A stretch of 45,042 nucleotides of DNA from the NCBI GenBank assembly GCA_030058085.1, contig JASGTU010000060.1, forward strand, positions 1 to 45,042, given 5' to 3'. This DNA is from Chloroflexota bacterium (GTDB lineage Bacteria > Chloroflexota > Anaerolineae > Caldilineales > Caldilineaceae). This document shows positions 10,553-16,418 of the stretch, in pieces. Position numbers and translations under genes: made by a program. A model generated the notes under the pieces. The model searched no databases, was not told the DNA's origin, and saw nothing but the letters and a program-made list of their open reading frames with translations. Each line of letters begins with the position of its first letter. Positions within the stretch are counted from its first letter, which is position 1.

Positions 10553-10694
10553 TAGGAGTTGAATCGGCGTTGCATCTCTAATCGTCCGGTCTGACCGGCA
10601 GGAATCGGCAGGCCAAGCGGGACGGGAGCGATGAATCCGATTCCCGAGAAGTGTAACCCAACTCTGTGATTTCGGCGTAACTTATCGAACGGCG

Positions 10695-10702
10695 TGACGT
10701 CA
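10695..10702. promoter_or_regulatory. TGACGTCA palindrome, copy 2
   Basis: Second perfect copy of the palindrome, 150 bp from the first, with shared flanking bases (CG at the left, AT.G at the right). Its position suits control of rightward transcription toward the SpaA/LysM gene. Confidence 0.45.
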
Positions 10703-10719
10703 TCGTGTGTATGAACGGG

Positions 10720-10990
10720 TCACTGCACCAACGGCAAGGGAGAGTAGCGAACCATGCCCGCGCCGCAGCCGGTGAGCCACGGTTGGCCCGACAGGCATCT
10801 AGCGGAGCAGAAGATCCAAAGGGCGATGGCTGGCAGCCGGTGCGGCGAACCCGCCATTGAACACAGAGCGAGGCTCGCAGCGACAGTGCTGCACGTATCG
10901 TGAAATGGGGGTAAGGGTGAAATGTAGCGTGAATAGAAAGCATATGATTGTGGACAGAATTCGGCGTATGGGCCGAGGTCAATCAACAGG
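10720..10990 (+). other. Non-coding, probably structured leader of the SpaA/LysM gene
   Basis: No convincing reading frame lies in 10486-11048. Complementary pieces suggest RNA structure: CCAAC near 10728 with GTTGG near 10783, further GC-rich pairs between them, and TCGGC/GCCGA flanking GTATGG near 10971-10986. A -10-like TATGAT lies at 10943-10948. It could be a structured 5' leader or a riboswitch. I could not match it to a known class by eye. Confidence 0.35.
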
Positions 10991-11048
10991 TTCAGGTTCT
11001 TGTTCAGCAACTTCTCATTGCGCAAGGGCATAGGAAAGGAGAAACTCT

Positions 11049-12662
11049 ATGTTCCAGAATCGGATGAAGCGCCGTGCGGTAAGCGGTCGCTTGTTTGTAC
11101 TGCCCGCTATCGTGGTCGCACTGTTGCTGGCAGCCTCGACGGTCTTTGCCTTCTCAACGGTACAGGCCCAAGGCACAGCTGCAGGCGATTACTGTGTGGA
11201 AGGCATCGTCATCGACTGGGAAGAGCAACCGTTGGGCGGATGGACTGTGAACCTCCAGACCCCAAGCAGCGGTATCATCTCCAAGGTGTCGGAGACGGAT
11301 GACGACGAGGATGAGGGCACCTTCGAGTTCGAGGCGCCCGATGACATGGCGGCAGAGCCGGGCCTGTACACGGCTAGCATCGACGTGCAGCCGGGTTGGG
11401 CGGGCGTGACCCCGACCAGCTTCGACTTCAACATCGAGGCCGGCCGCGACGGCTGTGTGCGCATCCGCTTCAAGATGAAGCAAGAAGTGCAGGTGACGGT
11501 CTTCAAGATCGACTCCGATCACAACCCGCTGCCAGGCTGGACCATCGACGCCATCCCCGGCCCCGGCAACCTGTTTGCCGAGCCGCAGGATGAGGAGACA
11601 GGTGTGGACGGCAGCGCGGTCTTCACGCTGACCCCCGGCATCTGGATCTTCAGTGAGCGCCAGCCGGAGCCTGCGAACCACGAACGGCCCGACTCCTACA
11701 ACAATGTGTTGCCGCCGTCCGGCCGCCACCAGCTTGAGGTGCGTGCGCTGGGAGAAGGCGACCCGCCTTACATCGTCGTCTTCAAGAATGAGTTCAAGAA
11801 CAACGGCTGTGTGGTCATCCGCAAGATGGCGGTCGGCTTCACGCCTGAGGTTGGCGGCACGGGCTTCCTGGTCCCGACGGACATCACCGGACAGCAGTTG
11901 GGTTACGGCGCCGGCGGCTGGGGCTTCCAGCTCCTGACCATGGACGGCAAGGTCGCACGCGATGGCGTGACGGATGCCGAAGGCTATCTGAAGTTCGATC
12001 ACCTGCCCTACGGTCCGTATGTCATCGTGGAAGAGGATCGCCCGGGTTGGGCCGAGAACACGGCACGCGCCATCGAGGTGAATGTGACCAGCGGTGAGTG
12101 TGTGACGCAGACCTTCGAGAACATCCAGGACGACAGCGGCTTCTGCATCGAGGGTTACAAGCTGGACGCCAACGGCCTGTACGGCATCCCCAACTGGGAG
12201 ATCGAGGCCAAGCCTTTGGCAGCCGGCGGTTACGAGCCTGACAACGTCTTCACCGACGGCATGGGCAAGTACGTCTTCAACTTCCCGGCTAACGACTACC
12301 GCATCCCCGGCGCCGAGTACGAGATCTGCGAAGATGACGACGTAGACGGCTGGCTGCCTCACACCCCGACGTGCCAGGTTGTGAAGCTGCCGCTGCACCC
12401 CGGCGCCTGTGTCAAGGCCCTGGACTTCGTCAACCAGCAGGTCGGCCACTCCGAGAGCCTGAAGCACAACGACGGCCCGAAGAGCGGCGGCAAGCCCGCG
12501 ATGGGTTGCAAGTTCCAGCATGTGGTGAAGAAGGGCGAAGGCCTCTTCTCCATCGGCGCCCAGTACGGCGTCTCGCCGCAGGCGATGGTGGATGCCAATC
12601 CGTCCGTGCGCAGCAGCAATGACTTCTGGGTCTACATCGGTCAGACGCTGTGCATTCCGTAA
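11049..12662 (+). CDS. Secreted SpaA/Cna-B-like repeat protein with C-terminal LysM domain
   Basis: A 537-aa envelope protein. After a basic N-terminus, residues about 15-36 form a signal peptide ending ...STVFAFSTVQA. Four beta-sandwich repeats of the SpaA/prealbumin (Cna-B-like) type follow, each opening with a short C/V-x-I/V-x-K/G-type strand and holding the typical GW motif (LGGWTVNL, LPGWTIDA, GAGGWGFQL, IPNWEIEA) and later a Y/F-x-I-x-E strand. The last 51 residues (487-537) are a LysM domain (HVVKKGEGLFSIGAQYGVSPQAMVDAN...IGQTLCIP), which in this family binds peptidoglycan. There is no LPXTG or membrane anchor, so LysM is the likely tether. The start at 11049 has AAGGAG upstream; two stop codons (TAA TAG) end it, followed by a strong terminator. 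It is a single-gene unit. Confidence 0.82.
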   Translation: MFQNRMKRRAVSGRLFVLPAIVVALLLAASTVFAFSTVQAQGTAAGDYCVEGIVIDWEEQPLGGWTVNLQTPSSGIISKVSETDDDEDEGTFEFEAPDDMAAEPGLYTASIDVQPGWAGVTPTSFDFNIEAGRDGCVRIRFKMKQEVQVTVFKIDSDHNPLPGWTIDAIPGPGNLFAEPQDEETGVDGSAVFTLTPGIWIFSERQPEPANHERPDSYNNVLPPSGRHQLEVRALGEGDPPYIVVFKNEFKNNGCVVIRKMAVGFTPEVGGTGFLVPTDITGQQLGYGAGGWGFQLLTMDGKVARDGVTDAEGYLKFDHLPYGPYVIVEEDRPGWAENTARAIEVNVTSGECVTQTFENIQDDSGFCIEGYKLDANGLYGIPNWEIEAKPLAAGGYEPDNVFTDGMGKYVFNFPANDYRIPGAEYEICEDDDVDGWLPHTPTCQVVKLPLHPGACVKALDFVNQQVGHSESLKHNDGPKSGGKPAMGCKFQHVVKKGEGLFSIGAQYGVSPQAMVDANPSVRSSNDFWVYIGQTLCIP

Positions 12663-12763
12663 TAGCCTCCGGACGAGGGTTGTTAAGCGCATGAGCGACT
12701 GCTCGCAAGCGGGAAGCGAATGCCTTAGCCAATCCTGAACACCACCCTATATCCTCAGCACGG

Positions 12764-12806
12764 TGGGGCAGAGTCTCTAACAGGCTCTGCCCCATCCCCC
12801 TTTTTT
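12764..12806 (+). terminator. Strong Rho-independent terminator after the SpaA/LysM gene
   Basis: TGGGGCAGAG (12764-12773) pairs perfectly with CTCTGCCCCA (12785-12794), followed by a C-rich stretch and TTTTTT (12801-12806). Confidence 0.85.
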
Positions 12807-12895
12807 CACGAGTCAGGCTTCACCAGTCAGTCGTCATCCGTCACGAGTCATCCGTCATTATTGACCCGTGACTTGTGACTCAGACTTCCTGACGC
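12805..12895. repeat. Degenerate 7-bp tandem repeat
   Basis: About 13 units in exact 7-bp register: TTCACGA, GTCAGGC, TTCACCA, GTCAGTC, GTCATCC, GTCACGA, GTCATCC, GTCATTA, TTGACCC, GTGACTT, GTGACTC, AGACTTC, CTGACGC. The consensus is near GTCAnnn, drifting to GTGACTn. The repeat is non-coding and fills the gap between the terminator and the next promoter. It resembles the heptanucleotide short tandem repeats described in cyanobacterial intergenic regions. Confidence 0.75.
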
Positions 12896-12924
12896 TTCCG
12901 CTTCCCGGTAGACCGCTTTTCGGG

Positions 12925-12930
12925 TACAAT
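12925..12930 (+). promoter_or_regulatory. -10 box directly ahead of the GT4 start (leaderless transcript?)
   Basis: TACAAT (five of six to consensus) ends 6 bp before the ATG at 12937. Transcription would then begin at or next to the start codon, and no ribosome site is present in CCAGAG. No strong -35 was seen. Confidence 0.45.
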
Positions 12931-12936
12931 CCAGAG

Positions 12937-14199
12937 ATGCACGTCGGCGTATTGACCCACAATTACCCGCGCTTTGCCGGCGATTTTAGCGGCACGTTCG
13001 TCGAGGCGCTGTGCGAAGAACTGGCAGCGCAGGGCGAGCGCGTGACGGTCTGGGCCCCGTATGACCCTGCCTATGACCGCGAATTGCGTGGCCGGGTGAG
13101 GCTCAGTCTCTACCGCTATGCCTGGCCGCAGCGTCTGCACCGGCTGGGCTATATGCGCACCATGCAGTCGGACCTGGCGCTGCGCCTGGAGGCGTATGCG
13201 CTCAGCCCGGCGCTGTTTGCTGCGGGCATCGCCACGCTGCTGCGCCAGGCCAAGCGCGAGCGGCCCGATGTGCTGCACGCCCACTGGCTGCTGCCCAACG
13301 GCTTCATCGCCGCGGTCGCCAGCCGCCGCCTGGGCATTCCCCTGGTCGTGTCGGTTCCCGGCTCGGATGCGCAGGTGGCGGGCAAGAATGCGCTCTTCCG
13401 GCGCATGGCCCGCTTTACGTTCGAGCAGGCCAGCCTGCTGACGGCCAACAGCGAAGCGCTGCGCGACAGCGTGATCGCGCTGGGCGCGGACCCGGCCAAG
13501 TTCGACATGATCATCTACGGCACGCGGCCGGATGCGCTGCGGCCCGACCCGGCGGGCGTGGACGCGTTGCGCGCCGAGCTTGGCATCGACCCGGCGGCGG
13601 TGATCGTGCTGTGCGTGGGGCGCATGGTGCCCAAGAAAGGGTTCGACTACCTGATCCGCGCGTTGGCCGAACCAGCGCTGCGCAGCCGCAACGTGGTCGC
13701 CGTGATGGTCGGCGGCGGCGATGAGTTGGCCGCCTGGCAGCAGTTGGCGCGCGATCTGGGCGTAGATGACCGGCTGCGCTGGGCCGGCTATGTGCCCATC
13801 GACCGCATTTCAGTGTATTACAACCTGGCTGACGTACTGGCGATGCCGTCGGTGAGCAGGCCGGCGGACGGGCTGAACGTGTGCGTGCTCGACGCCATGA
13901 GCTGCGCCAAGCCGGTCGTCGGGTCAGAGGCGGCGGGCAATACCCTGGCGGTTGTGGACGCGGAGACGGGCGTGATCGTGCCGGAGCAGGATGCGGGCGC
14001 GCTGGCGGCGGCGCTGGCGCGGCTGGCGGATGACGAGCAGATTCGTATAGCAATGGGGCATGCGGGCAGGCGGCGCATCGAGACTGAGCTGGGATGGCCG
14101 CACCTGGCGCGGCGCTACCGGGCGCACTTTGCGCGGCTCGCCCAGGGCCATGACCGCGCCGCCCCTACAGGAGTGGAGGCGACGCAAACGCGCCGATGA
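12937..14199 (+). CDS. GT4-family glycosyltransferase
   Basis: A 420-aa GT-B retaining glycosyltransferase that probably adds a sugar from a nucleotide donor to a surface glycan. The N-terminal domain opens MHVGVLTHNYPRFAGDFSGTF and contains DVLHAHWLLPNG. The C-terminal donor domain has CVGRMVPKKGFDYLIRA and PADGLNVCVLDAMSCAKPVV. The usual EX7E donor motif appears as DX7D (D in PADG, D in LDAM), a conservative change. I start it at the ATG at 12937, where the family fold begins; an upstream frame start at 12868 would extend into the repeat and promoter. Its last four bases overlap the next gene (ATGA), so the two are translationally coupled. First gene of glycan locus A. Confidence 0.9.
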   Translation: MHVGVLTHNYPRFAGDFSGTFVEALCEELAAQGERVTVWAPYDPAYDRELRGRVRLSLYRYAWPQRLHRLGYMRTMQSDLALRLEAYALSPALFAAGIATLLRQAKRERPDVLHAHWLLPNGFIAAVASRRLGIPLVVSVPGSDAQVAGKNALFRRMARFTFEQASLLTANSEALRDSVIALGADPAKFDMIIYGTRPDALRPDPAGVDALRAELGIDPAAVIVLCVGRMVPKKGFDYLIRALAEPALRSRNVVAVMVGGGDELAAWQQLARDLGVDDRLRWAGYVPIDRISVYYNLADVLAMPSVSRPADGLNVCVLDAMSCAKPVVGSEAAGNTLAVVDAETGVIVPEQDAGALAAALARLADDEQIRIAMGHAGRRRIETELGWPHLARRYRAHFARLAQGHDRAAPTGVEATQTRR

Positions 14200-15197
14200 G
14201 CGAAGCCGATTACCTTGCGTATTATGCGAAAAAGGCGGTGTTGATCACGGGCGGGCTGGGCTTCATCGGCTCGAACCTGGCGCGGCGTCTGGTCGACCTG
14301 GGCGCGGACGTGACGTTGGCGGACTCGCTGATCCCCGACTACGGCGGCAACCTTTTCAACGTCGCCGGCTATGAGAAGCGGCTGCGCGTCAACATTGCCG
14401 ACGTGCGCGATCCGTATTCGATGCGCGCGCTGGTGCAGGGGCAGGACGTGATCTTTAACCTGGCGGGCCAAGTGAGCCACATCGACTCGATGCACGATCC
14501 CTTCACGGATTTGGAGATCAACGCACGCAGCCAGCTTTCCATCTTGGAGGCGTGCCGCCACGAAAACCCCGGCGTGAAGGTGGTCTATGCGGGGACGCGC
14601 CAGCAGTACGGCAAGCCCCAGTACTTGCCGCTGGACGAGCAGCACTTGCAGAATCCCACCGACGTGAACGGCGTTAACAAGCTGGCGGGCGAGTGGTACC
14701 ACATCGTCTACCACAACGCCTATGGGCTGCGTACATCTTCGCTGCGGCTGACCAATACGTACGGCCCGCGCCAGTTGATGCGCCATAACCGGCAGGGCTT
14801 CATCGGCTGGTTCGTGCGCCTGGCCGTAGAGGGGGCCGAGATTCAGCTCTACGGCGACGGCCAACAGCGTCGCGATCTCTGTTTTGTGGACGATGTGGCG
14901 GACGCGTTTCTGCGCGTGGGCGCGTCGCAGCAGGCGGACGGCAAGGTGTACAACCTGGGCGGCAGCGCGCCGATTACGCTGCTGGAACTGGCTAACCTGT
15001 TGGTGGAGATCGCCGGGCAGGGCTGCGTGCGGCTGGTTCCTTGGCCGGAGGAACGCAAGCGCATCGACATCGGCGACGTCTATTCCAGCTATGCGCGCAT
15101 TCAAGCCGACCTGGGCTGGTCACCGCAGACGCCGCTGCGCGCGGGGCTGGAGCGGACCGTGGCCTATTACCGGCGTTACCGCGAGCATTATTGGTAA
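14196..15197 (+). CDS. NAD-dependent nucleotide-sugar epimerase/dehydratase (extended SDR) lacking the usual catalytic Tyr
   Basis: A 333-aa extended SDR acting on a nucleotide sugar. The Rossmann glycine motif GGLGFIG (19-25), D42, the NLAGQVSH segment and a SLRLTNTYGPRQ motif place it in the UDP-glucose 4-epimerase-like group. The catalytic YxxxK is changed: the segment reads DVNGVNKLAGE with K162 kept but N158 where Tyr normally stands, and the Ser/Thr strand reads GTRQQYGKP. From memory, relatives with an NG(I/V)NK segment exist, so this may be a subfamily trait rather than damage. It overlaps the GT4 stop by four bases and is followed by a DegT aminotransferase, consistent with making a modified (perhaps amino) sugar. 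Confidence 0.85.
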   Translation: MSEADYLAYYAKKAVLITGGLGFIGSNLARRLVDLGADVTLADSLIPDYGGNLFNVAGYEKRLRVNIADVRDPYSMRALVQGQDVIFNLAGQVSHIDSMHDPFTDLEINARSQLSILEACRHENPGVKVVYAGTRQQYGKPQYLPLDEQHLQNPTDVNGVNKLAGEWYHIVYHNAYGLRTSSLRLTNTYGPRQLMRHNRQGFIGWFVRLAVEGAEIQLYGDGQQRRDLCFVDDVADAFLRVGASQQADGKVYNLGGSAPITLLELANLLVEIAGQGCVRLVPWPEERKRIDIGDVYSSYARIQADLGWSPQTPLRAGLERTVAYYRRYREHYW

Positions 15198-15242
15198 CCG
15201 CAACTTGTATTGGCGACCGCAACCGGGAGATGTGAGGCGGAG

Positions 15243-16400
15243 ATGGCTCAGGCGATGAGTGTGCCCGCGGTGGACCTGCTGGGCGAGTACCGTTCGATTC
15301 AGGCCGAGATCGATGCGGCTGTGGCGCGTACGCTGCACAGCGGTTGGTACATCCTCGGCCACGAGGCGGCATCCTTCGAGGAGGAGTTCGCCGCCTTTTT
15401 GCAGGCGCGCGGCGGCGATGCGCTGGCCTGCGTCGGCGTGAATTCGGGCACGGACGCGCTGCAGTTGGCGTTGATGGCCTGCGACGTCGGTCCGGGCGAC
15501 GAGGTGATCACGGTGTCGCACACCGCGGTCGCCACGGCCGCGGCCATCAGCCTGACCGGCGCCACGCCCGTCTTCGTGGACATCGACCCGCAGACCTATA
15601 CGATGGACCCGGCGGCGCTGGCCGCGGCCATCACCCCGCGCACCAAGGCCGTGATCCCCGTCCACCTCTACGGCCATCCGGCGGAGATGGAGCAAATTCT
15701 CGCTGTTGCGGCGCAGGCGGGGATACGTGTGATTGAGGACTGCGCTCAGGCGCACGGAGCGTGCTACCGAGGCTGCTGCGTGGGCGGGCTAGGCGACCTG
15801 GGCTGCTTCTCCTTCTACCCGACCAAGAACTTGGGCGCGATGGGCGACGGCGGCGCGGTGGTGAGCCGCGACCCGGAACTGGCGGAGCGCGTGCGGCTGC
15901 TGCGCGAGTACGGCTGGACGCCGGCGGCGCGCTATGTGTCGCAGGTGCAGGGCATGAACAGCCGGCTGGACGAGATGCAGGCCGCAATCTTGCGCGCCAA
16001 GCTGGCGCATCTTGAGGCCTGGAACGAGGCGCGTCGCCAGGTCGCCGCCTGGTACGCAGATCTGCTGCCGGATACGCTGGTCAAGCCCGTCGAGCGCGCC
16101 GGCTGCGAGCATGTCTATCACCTGTACGTGGTGCGCGTAGCCGAACGCGATGCGGTGCGCCGCGAACTGGCCGAAAGCGGCGTCGGCAGCGGCATTCACT
16201 ATCCCGTGCCGATCCACATGCAGCCCGCGTACAAGGGCGCCTCGGGTGTGCGCCATGCCCTGTCGCATACGGAGAAGGCGGCGGGCGAAATCCTGTCGCT
16301 GCCCATGCACCCGCATATGAGCCAAGAGCAGGCGCGGGCGACAGCGGAGGCGCTGCACAGGATTACGCAGCGCGCCGCCGGCAAGTCCCCTGCGGTCTAG
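15243..16400 (+). CDS. DegT/DnrJ/EryC1/StrS-family sugar aminotransferase
   Basis: PLP-dependent transamination of a nucleotide keto-sugar to an amino sugar; 385 aa. Motifs are VPAVDLLGEYRSI at the N-terminus, GVNSGTDALQLAL, VIPVHLYGHPAEM, IEDCAQAHGACYRG, and the PLP lysine K195 in FSFYPTKNLGAMGDGGAV. C-terminal GIHYPVPIHMQPAY is also typical. I chose the ATG at 15243 because GAGG lies five bases ahead; a TTG at 15210 would add residues absent from relatives. Third gene of glycan locus A, 45 bp after the epimerase. Confidence 0.92.
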   Translation: MAQAMSVPAVDLLGEYRSIQAEIDAAVARTLHSGWYILGHEAASFEEEFAAFLQARGGDALACVGVNSGTDALQLALMACDVGPGDEVITVSHTAVATAAAISLTGATPVFVDIDPQTYTMDPAALAAAITPRTKAVIPVHLYGHPAEMEQILAVAAQAGIRVIEDCAQAHGACYRGCCVGGLGDLGCFSFYPTKNLGAMGDGGAVVSRDPELAERVRLLREYGWTPAARYVSQVQGMNSRLDEMQAAILRAKLAHLEAWNEARRQVAAWYADLLPDTLVKPVERAGCEHVYHLYVVRVAERDAVRRELAESGVGSGIHYPVPIHMQPAYKGASGVRHALSHTEKAAGEILSLPMHPHMSQEQARATAEALHRITQRAAGKSPAV

Positions 16401-16418
16401 AAAGGCCGCGCTTCTCGC

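Noticed and set aside
10725-10880. Matches to cobalamin, glycine, TPP and c-di-GMP riboswitches
   Set aside because: I compared the remembered core motifs by eye and none fits in order; only a loose similarity to the c-di-AMP class remained, which I report as speculative.
10578-10982. A 134-codon minus-strand open frame in the fni/surface-gene gap
   Set aside because: Ser/Arg/Pro-rich with no domain or ribosome site, and it overlaps the TGACGTCA copy and structured leader; it is more likely non-coding.
11154-12692. A 512-codon open frame antisense to the SpaA/LysM gene
   Set aside because: It lies entirely opposite a gene with clear signal peptide, repeats and LysM domain, has no ribosome site, and its His/Val/Leu-rich composition is the usual shadow of GC-rich coding DNA.
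12805-12895. Heptamer array considered as a CRISPR array
   Set aside because: Units are 7 bp with no spacers, and no cas genes are present.
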